From Mycobacterium palustre (lineage in GTDB: Bacteria > Actinomycetota > Actinomycetes > Mycobacteriales > Mycobacteriaceae), in NCBI RefSeq assembly GCF_002101785.1, contig NZ_LQPJ01000097.1, forward strand, positions 22,243-86,242: 64,000 nucleotides of DNA, in the 5' to 3' direction. This document shows, in pieces, positions 25,530 through 35,484 of this stretch. Below the pieces are notes generated by a model. It was not told the origin of the DNA and made no database searches. It was given only the letters and a program-made list of their open reading frames with translations. Both the position numbers and the translations under genes were made by a program. Numbering within the stretch: position 1 is the first letter of the stretch; each line of letters begins with the position of its first letter.

Positions 25530-26200
25530 GAAGCCGCCGCCTGGTCATGCTGCGGCACGGGCAGACCGACTACAACCTCGGCAGCCGGATGCAGGGTCAG
25601 CTCGACACCGAGCTGAGCGAGCTGGGCCGGGCGCAGGCGGTCGCCGTTGCCGAGGTGCTGGGCAAGCCGCAGCCGCTCCTGATCGTGTCCTCGGATCTGC
25701 GGCGGGCCTACGACACCGCGATCAAGCTGGGGGAGCGCACCGGGCTCAAGGTCTGGGTCGACGACCGGCTGCGCGAGACCCACCTGGGCGATTGGCAGGG
25801 GATGACGCACGCCGAGGTCGACGCCGACGCGCCGGGGGCCCGGCTGGCCTGGCGCGAAGACGCGACGTGGGCGCCGCACGGCGGCGAAAGCCGGGTCGAC
25901 GTCGCCGCCCGCAGCCTGCCGGTCATCGCCGAGCTGGTGTCCGGCGAACCGGAGTGGGGCGGCCCGAACCAGCCGGACCGGCCGGTGGTGCTGGTGGCGC
26001 ACGGCGGCCTGATCGCCGCGCTGTCGGCGGCGCTGCTGCGCCTTCCGGTCGCCAACTGGCCGATCCTGGGCGGCATGGGCAACGCCAGCTGGGTGCAGCT
26101 CTCCGGCCACTCCGAGGACCCCGGCACGGATTTCGACGCCATCCGCTGGCGCCTGGACGTGTGGAACGCTTCGGCGCAGGTGTCCAACGATGTCCTCTGA
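25526..26200 (+). CDS. gpgP: Glucosyl-3-phosphoglycerate phosphatase (histidine phosphatase family)
   Basis: 224 residues. The phosphoglycerate-mutase-like motif LRHGQTDYN contains the nucleophilic His11; the acidic partner is in [11 protein letters not shown] and the second His in [10 protein letters not shown]. In mycobacteria this enzyme (Rv2419c) removes the phosphate from glucosyl-3-phosphoglycerate in the methylglucose lipopolysaccharide (MGLP) pathway. It is followed by the octanoyltransferase of the same pathway, with an 11-bp overlap, which supports the assignment over a generic mutase. Confidence 0.92.
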   Translation: MRSRRLVMLRHGQTDYNLGSRMQGQLDTELSELGRAQAVAVAEVLGKPQPLLIVSSDLRRAYDTAIKLGERTGLKVWVDDRLRETHLGDWQGMTHAEVDADAPGARLAWREDATWAPHGGESRVDVAARSLPVIAELVSGEPEWGGPNQPDRPVVLVAHGGLIAALSAALLRLPVANWPILGGMGNASWVQLSGHSEDPGTDFDAIRWRLDVWNASAQVSNDVL

Positions 26201-26927
26201 AACGAGACCGACCCTGTTGGTGTTCGCCGACTCGCTGGCCTACTACGGCCCCACTGGGGGGCTGCCCGCTGACGATCCGCGCATCTGGCCCAATCTCGTT
26301 GCCTCACAGTTGGGTTGGGATCTGGAACTGATCGGCCGCATCGGCTGGACCTGCCGCGACGTCTGGTGGGCGGCCACCCAGGACCCGCGGGCCTGGGCGG
26401 CGCTGCCGCGGGCGGGCGCCGTGATCTTCGCGACCGGCGGGATGGATTCGCTGCCGTCGGTGCTGCCGACGGCGCTTCGCGAGCTGATCCGCTACGTGCG
26501 CCCGCCCTGGCTGCGGCGCTGGGTCCGCGACGGCTACGGCTGGCTGCAGCCCCGGCTTTCGCCGGTCGCCCGGCCCGCGCTGCCGCCGCGCCTGAGCGCC
26601 GAATATCTCGAACAGACCCGCGGGGCAATCGATTTCAACCGCCCCGGCATCCCGATCGTGGCTTCGCTGCCGTCGGTGCACGTCGCCGCCACGTACGGCA
26701 AGGCCCACCACGGTCGGCCCGGCACCGCCGCCGCGATCACCGAATGGGCGCAGGCCCACGACATTCCCCTGGTGGACCTCAAAGCCGCTGTGGCCGAACA
26801 GATCATGAGTGGCCGCGGCAACCCCGACGGCATTCACTGGAATTTCGAAGCGCACCAGGCGGTCGCGGAGCTGATGCTCAAGGCGCTGGCCGAGGCCGGC
26901 GTCTCCACCGGAAAGCCGCGCGGGTAG
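26190..26927 (+). CDS. octT: Diglucosylglycerate octanoyltransferase, SGNH-hydrolase fold
   Basis: 245 residues. The SGNH/GDSL nucleophile is Ser15 in FADSLAYYG; block III Gly-Asn region is replaced by [10 protein letters not shown], and the Asp-His pair is in [11 protein letters not shown]. The Rv2418c enzyme transfers octanoate to diglucosylglycerate, an early acylation in MGLP synthesis. The 11-bp overlap with gpgP and shared operon agree with that pathway. The start ATG 26190 lies inside the end of gpgP. Confidence 0.88.
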   Translation: MSSETRPTLLVFADSLAYYGPTGGLPADDPRIWPNLVASQLGWDLELIGRIGWTCRDVWWAATQDPRAWAALPRAGAVIFATGGMDSLPSVLPTALRELIRYVRPPWLRRWVRDGYGWLQPRLSPVARPALPPRLSAEYLEQTRGAIDFNRPGIPIVASLPSVHVAATYGKAHHGRPGTAAAITEWAQAHDIPLVDLKAAVAEQIMSGRGNPDGIHWNFEAHQAVAELMLKALAEAGVSTGKPRG

Positions 26928-26932
26928 CGCTC

Positions 26933-27775
26933 GTGGCTGTCGTGGTGGTGACCGACGCATCCTCGCGCTTGCCGGTCGAGCTGCTCGGCAAGTGGGCGAT
27001 TCGCGTCGTGCCCTTGCACATCCTGCTCGACGGCGAGGACCTGCGCGACGGCGTGGACGAAATCCCCGAGGACGTGCACAAGCTGCACGCCACCACCGCG
27101 GCGGCCACGCCGGCCGAACTGGCCGACGCCTACCAGCAGGCGCTGGCCGACAGCGAGGGCGACGGCGTTGTGGCGGTGCACATTTCGTCGGCCCTGTCGG
27201 GAACCTGCGGCGCCGCGGAACGCACCGCGGCCGACCTCGACCCGAAGGTGCGTGTCGTCGACTCTAGGTCGGCCGCGATGGGCACCGGCTTTGTGGCGCT
27301 GGCCGCCGCCCGGGCGGCGGCCGCCGGCGCCGACCTGGACGCCGTCGCCGACGCCGCCCGCTCGGCGGTGTCGCGGGGCCACGCGTTCATCGTGGTGCAC
27401 CGGCTGGACAATTTGCGCCGCAGTGGGCGCATCGGCGGAGCCAAGGCCTGGCTGGGCACCGCGCTGGCGCTCAAACCGCTGCTGCGCATCGACGACGGCA
27501 AACTCGTTCTGGCCCAACGGGTCCGCACCGTCACCGCCGCGACCGCGGCGATGATCGACCGGGTCTGCGAGGCGGTCGGCGACGCCCCCGCCGCGGTGGC
27601 GGTGCACCATGTCGACAACCCCGACGGCGCCCGGGAGGTGGCGGCCGCGCTGGCGCAGCGGCTACCAGCGTGCGAGCCGGCCATCGTCACGCCGCTGGGG
27701 CCGGTGCTCGCGCTGCACGTCGGCGCGGGCGCCGTCGCGGTGTGCGTGGACGCCGATCCCGCCTTGCGGGCGTAA
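26933..27775 (+). CDS. DegV family fatty-acid-binding protein
   Basis: 280 residues from GTG 26933. DegV proteins bind a fatty acid and act as the FakB carrier for fatty acid kinase in other Gram-positives; the mycobacterial role is not established. Motifs: VVTDASSRLP at the start, HISSALSGT, VVDSRSAAMGTG and the HRLDNLRRSGRIGGAKAWLG region. It lies 5 bp after octT. Rv2417c counterpart, the last backbone gene before block B. Confidence 0.93.
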   Translation: MAVVVVTDASSRLPVELLGKWAIRVVPLHILLDGEDLRDGVDEIPEDVHKLHATTAAATPAELADAYQQALADSEGDGVVAVHISSALSGTCGAAERTAADLDPKVRVVDSRSAAMGTGFVALAAARAAAAGADLDAVADAARSAVSRGHAFIVVHRLDNLRRSGRIGGAKAWLGTALALKPLLRIDDGKLVLAQRVRTVTAATAAMIDRVCEAVGDAPAAVAVHHVDNPDGAREVAAALAQRLPACEPAIVTPLGPVLALHVGAGAVAVCVDADPALRA

Positions 27776-27810
27776 CGCCACTGCTGATCTTGACGCTTTA
27801 AGCAATGGCG
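27776..27810. terminator. Imperfect hairpin between convergent degV and mmpL
   Basis: CGCCACTGC (27776-27784) and GCAATGGCG (27802-27810) pair over 8 of 9 positions around a 17-base loop. It fills the whole gap between the converging genes, so it could terminate both transcripts. No U-tract follows, as is common in mycobacteria. Confidence 0.4.
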
Positions 27811-30726
27811 CTACGCTGACGGCTGCAGGGCGCGCCGCCCCCGCAACGCGTTGTCGCCGCGCGGGTGTACCACCTGCGGCCACCAGAACCAGCGCCCGAG
27901 CAGCGTGGCGATCGACGGCATCAACAGCGTGCGCACGACGAGCGTGTCGAGCAGCAGGCCGATGCAGACCGTCGACCCGAACTGCCCGAGCACCCGCAGG
28001 TCGCTGCCCAGCATCGCGGCCATCGTGAAGGCGAACACCAGGCCCGCCGCCGTCACCACACCACCGGTGCCGGCCATCGACCGGATGGTCCCGGTCTTGA
28101 GCCCGCCATGGATCTCTTCACGGAAACGGGACACCAGTAGCAGGTTGTAGTCCGATCCCACGGCCAGCAAAATGATCACCGATAGCGCCAACACGATCCA
28201 GTGGATCCTGATGCCGAACAGATCCTGCCAAATCAACACGGAGAGACCGAAGGACGCCGCGATCGAACTCGCGGCCGTGCCGACGATCACCAGCGCGGCG
28301 ACCACGCTGCGGGTCAGCAGCAACATGATCATGAAGATCAGCGTGAGGGCCGAAACTACCGCGATCATCAGGTCGTACTTCTCGCCGTCGGCCATGTCCC
28401 GATAGGTGGCGGCGGTTCCGCCGAGATACACCCTGGCATCCGAAAGCGAGGACTGCTTCAGCCCCTCCTGCGCCGCGGTGCGTTCGGCATCGACGCGCGC
28501 AATGCCTTCCGGCGTCATCGGATCGCCCTGATGGGTGATGAAGAACCGCGCCGATTTTCCGTCCGGCGACAGGAACATCCGCAGACCCGTCTGGAAGTCG
28601 GGGTTGTCGAAGGCTTCCGGCGGCAGATAGAAGAAGTCGTCGTTCTTCGACCCGTCGAAGCTTTGCCCCATCACGATGGCCGTGTTGCTCATCGCCTCCA
28701 TCTGGTCGATCATCGCCTTGAACGTCTGGTACAGCGTCAGCGTGATGCCCCTGGTGGTCTTCAGTGTGGTGATCAGCGGCGGAAACAGCGCATTGAGGTC
28801 GTGGGTGGCCTTCGCGGTGTGCTCGATGTCAGCGGTGAGGTAGTGGAACTGTTCGGCGAGTTGGTCGAACCCGTCGAACGTATCGAACAGGGACCGCAGC
28901 CCAATGCACACCGGAATGTCGTAGCAGTGCCTCTCCCAGTACATGTAGGAGCGTAGCGGCCGGAAGGTGTCGTCGAAATCCGCGATGTGGTCGCGCAGCT
29001 TGTCGGTGATCTGCGAGGTGACCGCCGTGGTCTTGGCGCTGTCGTCCGCGGCGTTGGCCAGGTCCAACGACACCTCGTACTGGCGTTGCGTGGTCTCGAT
29101 CTGAGTCTGTAAGTCGTCCGCCATCCTCAGAATGTCGGCGATGCGCTCCTTGAGAAAGCTCATGTTCTGCATCGTCGTCTGGCTCTGGACGCTGTTCTGG
29201 AACGGAATCGAGCTGTGCTGAATCGGAATGCCCAGCGGACGCGTGATGTCCTGGACCATGGCGATGCCGAGCGTGCGCATCTCGTTCTTGGCCACCCGGT
29301 CCAACACCAGCATGTCGGCCGGGTTGCGCATGTCGTGGTCTGACTCGACCATTAACAGGTCGGGGTTCATCCGAGCCTCGGAGAAATGCCGGTTCGCGGC
29401 CTCTTGCCCTTGATTCGAGGGTGCCGACAACGGCAGGTAATGGCGGTCGTTGTAGCTGGTGTGGAAGCTCGGCAGGGCGATCATGCCGACCAGCACGACG
29501 GCAGCGCTGACGGCCAAAACCGGTGCGGGCCAACGGACTACGGCGGTGCCGACCCGGCGCCACAGCCGGCCACGCTTGGCCTGCTTCTCGAACAAGTGCA
29601 AGCGAGTGCCGACGTAGACCACCGCCGGGCCCAGCGTGACGCCGGCCAGCACCACAACCAGCATTCCGATGGCCACCGGTGCGCCCATGGTGTTGAACCA
29701 GGGCAGTCGGGCAAAACTCAGGCAGTAGGTGGCGCCGGCGATTGTCAGGCCCGATCCCAACACCACCGGGGCGACTCCCTTGAAGGTGGTGTAGTACGCG
29801 GTTTCTCTGTCCTCGCCGGCGGCCAACGCCTCTTTATAACGGCCGATTAGGAAGATGCCGTAGTCGGTTGCGGCGGCGATCGCCAGCATGGTGAGGATGT
29901 TGGCGGCAAAGGTGGTGAGGCCAAATGCGTTGTGGTAGGCCAGAACCGCGACGACGCCGCGCGCGCACGCCAGCGCCACCAAGGTCATGAAGAGCTGCAC
30001 GAGCGTGGTGACGATCGACCGGTAGACCAGCAGCAGCATGATCGCGATGGCGCCCAGGGTGAACAGCGTGATCTTGGCCAGGCTGGCGTTGCCGATGATG
30101 TGCATGTCGTCGGAGAGCGCCGCGGGCCCGGTGACGTAGGCCTTGACGCCGGGCGGCGCCTTATTCTCGTCGATCACCTTGTGTACGGCGTCCACGGAGT
30201 TATTCGCCTGCGTGGTGCCCTGGTTACCGGCGAGGTTCAACTGCACATAGGCGGCCTTTGCGTCGGCGCTCTGCGCGCCCGCGGCGGTGAGCCGGTCACC
30301 CCAGAAGTCCTGGATGTGCTGGATGTGCTTGGAATCCTGTCGCAGTTCTCGGACCAGCTTGTCGTAGTACTGGTGTGCGTCCGGGCCGAGGGGTTGCTGA
30401 CCCTCCAGGACGATCATGACGGTGCTGTTGGAATCGAATTCGTGGAAGTTGTGGCCCAGGCGCATCATCGCCTTCATCGACGGCGCGTCCAGCGGTGTCA
30501 TCGGCGCCGAGTGCGCCTCGCCGACCACTTCCAGTCTGGGGACGATGACGTTCACCAACACGGTTACCGCCACCCAGCCCAAAATGATGGGAATCGCGAA
30601 GATGGCGATTGCATGGGGAAGGTAGGGCCGGTGACCCCGCTCGGCCTTCGATAAGCCCCGGGTGGTGATCGGGCCGGTGTCGGCCGCGCTCAGGTCGCGC
30701 TCGGTGTGACTGTTCACGTCGCTCAT
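27811..30726 (-). CDS. mmpL: MmpL family RND transporter, MmpL4/MmpL5 type
   Basis: 971 residues, matching the MmpL4/5 length. Two MMPL halves each have a lone helix, a large periplasmic loop and a cluster of five helices (IAIFAIPIILGWVAVTVLVNVIVPRLE at the start; TDYGIFLIGRYKEAL and GSDYNLLLVSRFREE are the GxDY-type proton-relay motifs). The periplasmic loop has a coiled-coil stretch and two cysteines (HCYDIPVCIG) of the MmpL4/5 class. It exports lipids or siderophores across the inner membrane with its MmpS partner, whose gene overlaps by 4 bp upstream. The substrate cannot be read; no GPL, NRPS or mycobactin gene adjoins it. Confidence 0.92.
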   Translation of the reverse strand: MSDVNSHTERDLSAADTGPITTRGLSKAERGHRPYLPHAIAIFAIPIILGWVAVTVLVNVIVPRLEVVGEAHSAPMTPLDAPSMKAMMRLGHNFHEFDSNSTVMIVLEGQQPLGPDAHQYYDKLVRELRQDSKHIQHIQDFWGDRLTAAGAQSADAKAAYVQLNLAGNQGTTQANNSVDAVHKVIDENKAPPGVKAYVTGPAALSDDMHIIGNASLAKITLFTLGAIAIMLLLVYRSIVTTLVQLFMTLVALACARGVVAVLAYHNAFGLTTFAANILTMLAIAAATDYGIFLIGRYKEALAAGEDRETAYYTTFKGVAPVVLGSGLTIAGATYCLSFARLPWFNTMGAPVAIGMLVVVLAGVTLGPAVVYVGTRLHLFEKQAKRGRLWRRVGTAVVRWPAPVLAVSAAVVLVGMIALPSFHTSYNDRHYLPLSAPSNQGQEAANRHFSEARMNPDLLMVESDHDMRNPADMLVLDRVAKNEMRTLGIAMVQDITRPLGIPIQHSSIPFQNSVQSQTTMQNMSFLKERIADILRMADDLQTQIETTQRQYEVSLDLANAADDSAKTTAVTSQITDKLRDHIADFDDTFRPLRSYMYWERHCYDIPVCIGLRSLFDTFDGFDQLAEQFHYLTADIEHTAKATHDLNALFPPLITTLKTTRGITLTLYQTFKAMIDQMEAMSNTAIVMGQSFDGSKNDDFFYLPPEAFDNPDFQTGLRMFLSPDGKSARFFITHQGDPMTPEGIARVDAERTAAQEGLKQSSLSDARVYLGGTAATYRDMADGEKYDLMIAVVSALTLIFMIMLLLTRSVVAALVIVGTAASSIAASFGLSVLIWQDLFGIRIHWIVLALSVIILLAVGSDYNLLLVSRFREEIHGGLKTGTIRSMAGTGGVVTAAGLVFAFTMAAMLGSDLRVLGQFGSTVCIGLLLDTLVVRTLLMPSIATLLGRWFWWPQVVHPRGDNALRGRRALQPSA

Positions 30727-31187
30727 GCGGATTTCACCAGGCAGAAGGTTTGGGCGTTATGGCCGGCGGAATTCTGATTGTCGCGGACGACACCGTCCAC
30801 GGTGATCTTGCAAGCAATCGTGCTGCCGTCGCTTTGCGCCATGATGTTGGCGCTCACCGAGGGCAGCGTTGTGGAGATCGTGGTGGACCACGGCAGCGGG
30901 GCGTTGTTGACCTGGTGCGTGTTGGCGTTCTCGTCCCAGTAGTTGATGTTGGCCACCGTGCCGGGTGGTCCAAAGACCTCGTAGACGACGACCTTCGGGT
31001 TGAACTGGACGATCTCGATGCCGGCGCCGGCATTCGCGTTGAGGTCCTGGGAGCCGAAGACCTTGTGCAGCCGGGAAACCACCAGACCGGAGACGGCGAG
31101 CACCACGGTCAAAAGCAGAGGGATCCATGCCCGCTTCAGCGCGCGGGTGAGCAGACCGGTTCGTGATCTCGAGGCTGGATTAGCCAT
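30723..31187 (-). CDS. mmpS: MmpS accessory membrane protein
   Basis: 154 residues. One N-terminal transmembrane helix (WIPLLLTVVLAVSGLVVSRL) is followed by a beta-sandwich periplasmic domain typical of MmpS4/5 (VVYEVFGPPGTVANINYWDENA; PLPWSTTISTT; CKITVDGVVRDNQ). It works with MmpL in export. ATG 31187 is preferred, since AAGGCGG is 7 bp upstream; a GTG one codon earlier (31190) is possible. The stop overlaps mmpL (ATGA). No TetR regulator gene is adjacent. Confidence 0.92.
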   Translation of the reverse strand: MANPASRSRTGLLTRALKRAWIPLLLTVVLAVSGLVVSRLHKVFGSQDLNANAGAGIEIVQFNPKVVVYEVFGPPGTVANINYWDENANTHQVNNAPLPWSTTISTTLPSVSANIMAQSDGSTIACKITVDGVVRDNQNSAGHNAQTFCLVKSA

Positions 31188-31360
31188 CACTTGACCGCCT
31201 TCCGCTTATCGCCGCGTGGTCCTCGCCGCCCTGCCAGAACACCTCGCGACCGCCCGCGACAACGCTCCTTGTTAACGGAACCTTTGCTCAGCTAAGCATC
31301 GTAAACAGTAGTGCACGCACGCGTTCCTCGGGGTGCCCCATGTGGCGACCGACACAAGAC

Positions 31361-32419
31361 CTAGCGGGCCACGCGGCCCGTGACGGGCGGTAGGTCGGCG
31401 AGCGTGACGATGCCGGGTTTCGCCGCCACCACGGCGGGGACCGCATTGGTGACCGGCATCGCGGTGTAGATCATTCCCAGCCCCATGAACCCGGGCTCGG
31501 TCCAGTCCTTCGGCGGCAGGCAATGCACGACGGTGCGCATGTTGGGCAACCCGAACACCTGGATGACATGGCCGTGCTCGAGCGGTTTGGGCGGCACCAC
31601 GTGACTGCCCATCACCCAGTTGAATCCGACGCTGACGACGTTGCGGTCGCCTTCCCAGCCCCGGTGGTAGCCATACACGCTGCCGACCGTTCCCGCGGGG
31701 ATCTTCATGAAACCCAGATCGGAGTCGGCGGTGGCCGCGGTGAAGGTGACGTCGAACGTCATCCGGTCCAGCTTCGCCCCGATCGCGTCGGCCATCATCG
31801 CCGCCGACTCGGCGAACACCTCGCTTTCCCGCCGCACGCTCTCGGCCAACCCCGGCGTATCGGGATCCTGCGAGAACCCCATCGCCGTCTGGGTTTCCGC
31901 CGACGCGTACGTCGAGCAGTCCACCGACTCGGTGATCCGGATCTCGTCGACCCGCTCGCACGAGCCGCTGAGCGCCATGGCGACCAGGTTCGTCATGCCG
32001 GGGTGCGCGCCGCTGCCGAAGATCGTCGACCCGCCCCGCTGGCAAGCGTCCTCGATGCGCTTGCGGTCCTCGGGTGTTTGCTTGCCGCCGGTGATCCAGG
32101 CCGCGCTGGTGCACACATTGACGCCCGACTCGAGCAGGCGAACCAGCTCGATGACGTTGGGCCACAACGGGTTATAGCAACAGGCGTCCGGTTTCAGCGC
32201 CAGCAGCTCGTCGACGTCGCTGGTGGCCTTGACCCCGGTCGGCTCCGGCCACCCGGACAGCTCCGCGGCGTCCACGCCGACCTTCTCCGGGCCGTGGGCG
32301 TACACACCGACCAGCTCCATGTCCGGCCTGCCGATGATGGCGTGCAGCGAACGCCGTCCGATGTTGCCGGTGGTCCACTGGATAACGCGCAGTGGGCGGT
32401 TCGCGGTGGGAGTGCTCAT
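31361..32419 (-). CDS. Rossmann-fold NAD(P) oxidoreductase, dihydrodipicolinate-reductase-like
   Basis: 352 residues. An N-terminal DapB-like nucleotide fold (LRVIQWTTGNIGRRSLHAII) is followed by a large catalytic domain (GAHPGMTNLVAMALSG; VDEIRITESVDCSTYAS; GMIYTAMPVTNAVPAV). The family includes 2,4-diaminopentanoate dehydrogenases and many uncharacterised mycobacterial proteins, so a true lysine-pathway role is unlikely. It follows the FAAL gene by 95 bp on the same strand and may be cotranscribed with the TPP-type locus, but it is not a known part of that pathway. Confidence 0.75.
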   Translation of the reverse strand: MSTPTANRPLRVIQWTTGNIGRRSLHAIIGRPDMELVGVYAHGPEKVGVDAAELSGWPEPTGVKATSDVDELLALKPDACCYNPLWPNVIELVRLLESGVNVCTSAAWITGGKQTPEDRKRIEDACQRGGSTIFGSGAHPGMTNLVAMALSGSCERVDEIRITESVDCSTYASAETQTAMGFSQDPDTPGLAESVRRESEVFAESAAMMADAIGAKLDRMTFDVTFTAATADSDLGFMKIPAGTVGSVYGYHRGWEGDRNVVSVGFNWVMGSHVVPPKPLEHGHVIQVFGLPNMRTVVHCLPPKDWTEPGFMGLGMIYTAMPVTNAVPAVVAAKPGIVTLADLPPVTGRVAR

Positions 32420-32514
32420 CGGGGCTCCTTTGCCGGTGCGAGTGGACCCATTATGGGCAACCGCCCGCCCGTGCGCGCCGGCCGGGCGTCCCGCCGGCCC
32501 GCGTGCGGTCGCCC

Positions 32515-34260
32515 TCAGGCGTCCAAGCGGACGAACTCGTCCCGGCGATACCGCTCGACGCAGGCGGCGCGGCGGATCTTGCCGCTCGTCGTGGTGGGGA
32601 TCGACCCCGGCTCCACCAGCACCAGGTCCCCGACGTTCAGCCCGTGTTCGTTGGAAATCGCCGAGGTGACGTCGCTCTTGACGCCGGCGAGCCAGCGACT
32701 GGCCTCCTCGTCGGACCCGCCGCGCTTCTTGAGCTCGACGACGGTGACCAGCTTTTCGGTGCTGTTCACCGGGACCGATATCGCCGCGACCCGGCCGCCG
32801 GTGATCTGTTGGACCGTCGCCTCGATGTCCTCGGGATAGTGGTTGCGCCCGCGGATGATCAGCAAATCCTTGATGCGGCCGACGATGAACAGGTCACCGT
32901 CGAACACGAAACCCAGGTCGCCGGTTTTCAGCCACGGCCCCTCGGGGGTGCCGGGCGACGGGTCCCGAAGCGTTGCGCCGAAGCAGCGCTGCTCCTCCGG
33001 CGGTTTGCGCCAGTAGCCGTCGGCGACGTTGGGGCCGTGCACCCAGATCTCGCCGACCACCCCCTGCGGGCATTCGCGGTCGGTGTCGGTGTCGACGATG
33101 CGCAGTGTGGGCGATTGCGGCACTTTGTATTTGACCAGGGCGGTGCCGGTCCCGGCCGCGCACGGCCGCGCGCGGCCGGCGGACAGCTCCGCGACGTCGA
33201 AGCGGACCGCGCTCGACGATTCGTTCCAGGTGCCCGCCGTCACGAAGACGGTCGCCTCCGCCAGGCCGTAGGAGGGACGCACCATCTCGTCGCGAAAGTT
33301 GAAGTGCGCGAACCGATCAACGAAGCGTCGCAGGGTGGCCGGCTCGACCCGTTCGGCGCCACTGATGATGCCCAGCACGCCGCCGAGGTCGAGCCCGGCC
33401 AGGTCGGCCTCGGTGGTTTTGCGGGCGGCCAGGTCGAAGGCGAAGTTCGGCGCCGCCGAAAACGCGGAAGCGTTCTCGGCCAACGCGCGCACCCATCTGG
33501 CCGGCCTTTCCAAGAAGGAAAGCGGGCTCGTCAGCTCGCCGCGATAGCCGCCCAGGATCGGCGCGCACACCCCCAGCACCAAGCCCATGTCGTGGTAGAA
33601 GGGCAACCACGACACGATCGTGGTGTCCGGTGGGGCCTTGACGTGGGAGTCGGCGAAGAAGCTGCGCATCAGCTGCTCGAAATTCACCTGCAGGTTGCGG
33701 TGCGAGATCATCACACCGGTCGGCGTGCGGGTCGAACCCGAGCTGTACTGAAGGTACGCGGTGCTCGGCAAATCCGTTGTGCGAGCGCTGGTTTGGAGGT
33801 CGGCGTCCAGATTCATCGAATCGACCTCGACGATCTTCGGCACGGGGTCCAGGCGTGCCTGGTGAACGTATTCGGCGATCTCGTCAGCGACCGCGGACGT
33901 CGTCAGAATCACCGAGGGCGACGTGTCGGCGAGGACGGCGCCCACCCGCTCGTGGCTCGAGCCGCGGTGCGGCAACGGCAGCGGAACCGCGATGAGCCCC
34001 GCCTGCATCGACCCCAGGAACGCCACGATGTAGTCGAGGGACTGGGGCGCCAGGATCACCGCCCGGTCCCCGGCCGACCCGTGGGGGCTGAGCTCGCGCG
34101 CCGCATTGAATGTTCGGCGGGACAACTGCGACCACGTCACGCTCTCGGCCGCGCCCGCCCCGTTGTTTTCGTAGTCGGTGAAAGTGAACGCCACGTCATG
34201 TGGCCGCAGGCTGGCGCGGCCGTGCAGCATCGAAAGAATGGTCGACTGAGGCGGGGTCAC
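32515..34260 (-). CDS. fadD23: Fatty-acyl-AMP ligase of the TPP-type locus (FadD23-like)
   Basis: 581 residues, the usual FAAL length. The P-loop is [15 protein letters not shown], the A5 region [13 protein letters not shown] and the A8 region [36 protein letters not shown] is followed by a C-terminal Lys in TTTSGKIRR. FAALs adenylate a fatty acid and hand it to a PKS rather than to CoA. In the trehalose polyphleate locus of M. smegmatis and M. abscessus, fadD23 primes the phleic-acid PKS, and gene order here is the same. Start GTG 34260 has a weak ribosome site; an internal Met at codon 11 is the alternative. Confidence 0.85.
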   Translation of the reverse strand: MTPPQSTILSMLHGRASLRPHDVAFTFTDYENNGAGAAESVTWSQLSRRTFNAARELSPHGSAGDRAVILAPQSLDYIVAFLGSMQAGLIAVPLPLPHRGSSHERVGAVLADTSPSVILTTSAVADEIAEYVHQARLDPVPKIVEVDSMNLDADLQTSARTTDLPSTAYLQYSSGSTRTPTGVMISHRNLQVNFEQLMRSFFADSHVKAPPDTTIVSWLPFYHDMGLVLGVCAPILGGYRGELTSPLSFLERPARWVRALAENASAFSAAPNFAFDLAARKTTEADLAGLDLGGVLGIISGAERVEPATLRRFVDRFAHFNFRDEMVRPSYGLAEATVFVTAGTWNESSSAVRFDVAELSAGRARPCAAGTGTALVKYKVPQSPTLRIVDTDTDRECPQGVVGEIWVHGPNVADGYWRKPPEEQRCFGATLRDPSPGTPEGPWLKTGDLGFVFDGDLFIVGRIKDLLIIRGRNHYPEDIEATVQQITGGRVAAISVPVNSTEKLVTVVELKKRGGSDEEASRWLAGVKSDVTSAISNEHGLNVGDLVLVEPGSIPTTTSGKIRRAACVERYRRDEFVRLDA

Positions 34261-34296
34261 GTCACGTCCGTACTGGCTTGTCGATCACGCCGGGGA

Positions 34297-35427
34297 TCAG
34301 GGGCCGGCCTGGGCCGCGCCGTGCGACAGCACGGACATGGCGCCGGCCAGGATCTGCGAGAGCGGGTCGGCTCCGCCGCCGAACGTCGCCTGGTTGGCCG
34401 GCGCCGTGACGGCCGCGGGGTCGAAGCCGTGCACCGGGTCCACCTGCACCGGGGCGGTCGCGGGGTCGTCGTTGCGCGAGTAACCGGCGTTGACCCGGGG
34501 GATCAGGATCGCGTCGAGCTTGTTCAGCGTGTCCTCCGGGATCCCGATGTAGGCCAGCGGCATGACGAGCGGAAGGTGCTTCTCCGGCACCATGATCGTC
34601 GTCTCCTTGGCGCCCCTGGAATTGATCGTGGTCCTGATGTTCTGCGGCGGCACCATGCTGGCGTTGGTGAAGGCGACAGCGGTGTGACCGGTGGCCAGGC
34701 CCATCAGCGTGTTGGCGAGGGCGAACATGTTGTCGGGCCGGTCGGGGAAGTCGGCGATCGAGTCGTAGGCGGCCACGAACTTGTCGGTGTCGTACTGGCT
34801 CTCGTACGGCGGCGGCATGGTGTAGTCGAGCGCGGGAACCACGCTGCCGACCGGGAACATGGCGCTCAGGAAACTCTGGCCGAACGCGTGACGCCCGATC
34901 GGGTCGCCGAACGAGGCGAAGTTCAGCGTGTTGGGCGGGGGAGCGGCCGGGTCGTTCGCCAACCGAGCCTGCTCGCCGTCGACCACGAACCCGCCCTCGG
35001 ACAGGCCGATCGCCGTGCCCGGGCGACCCGTCTTGATCGCCGCGTCAAGGTTGTTGATTCCCACGCCGACGGATTCGCCGACGCTGGGCCCGTCCAGACC
35101 GAGGCCCGGGAACAGGTCCTCGCCGATCTTGCCGATGCCCGGGAAGAGCCGCTCCAGCACGTGGCCCTGAACCTGCCCCGCCGGGTAGCGCACGATTTCC
35201 CGCTTCTGGCCGGGGAACCACTGGGCCCCCTCCTCGCGGATGTACTCGTCGTAGGGGATGCCCAGAACGTGAGCGCCGCCGAGCGCGAACGCCGTCTGGT
35301 CGCCCGGCGCCCCCGGAGTCGGCGGACCGCCGATGGGCGTGTCGTCAGCCGTCGCGGTGTTGACGCCGAAACACCCTGTGGCGCCGAAGGTTACCAGCGT
35401 AGTAACCCCTGCGAGTAGTTTCTTCAT
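34297..35427 (-). CDS. Exported PE-PPE-domain acyltransferase (TPP 'PE' / Chp2-like)
   Basis: 376 residues from ATG 35427 (AGGGA upstream). The N-terminus [21 protein letters not shown] is a signal sequence; the Cys follows a weak lipobox, and TATA-DD offers a signal-peptidase I site. The mature part is a PE-PPE alpha/beta-hydrolase domain with nucleophile Ser143 in GLSEGG. Relatives Chp1/Chp2 transfer acyl chains outside the membrane in sulfolipid and PAT synthesis; the TPP-locus homologue is proposed to build the octa-acylated trehalose from diacyltrehaloses. It sits between fadD23 and mmpL10, as expected. Confidence 0.85.
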   Translation of the reverse strand: MKKLLAGVTTLVTFGATGCFGVNTATADDTPIGGPPTPGAPGDQTAFALGGAHVLGIPYDEYIREEGAQWFPGQKREIVRYPAGQVQGHVLERLFPGIGKIGEDLFPGLGLDGPSVGESVGVGINNLDAAIKTGRPGTAIGLSEGGFVVDGEQARLANDPAAPPPNTLNFASFGDPIGRHAFGQSFLSAMFPVGSVVPALDYTMPPPYESQYDTDKFVAAYDSIADFPDRPDNMFALANTLMGLATGHTAVAFTNASMVPPQNIRTTINSRGAKETTIMVPEKHLPLVMPLAYIGIPEDTLNKLDAILIPRVNAGYSRNDDPATAPVQVDPVHGFDPAAVTAPANQATFGGGADPLSQILAGAMSVLSHGAAQAGP

Positions 35428-35484
35428 CGCTATCCCTGACCGCTCGGCTTCGTCTCGTAGTCTCACACACGTCATGTCTGCCCG

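Noticed and set aside
27811..31187. Glycopeptidolipid export locus (mmpS4-mmpL4a/b)
   Set aside because: Only one MmpL gene follows mmpS, and no NRPS, glycosyltransferase or methyltransferase gene is nearby.
32392..35418. A 1,008-codon rightward open frame
   Set aside because: It is antisense to the FAAL and PE-PPE genes, whose motifs are intact, and has no domain of its own.
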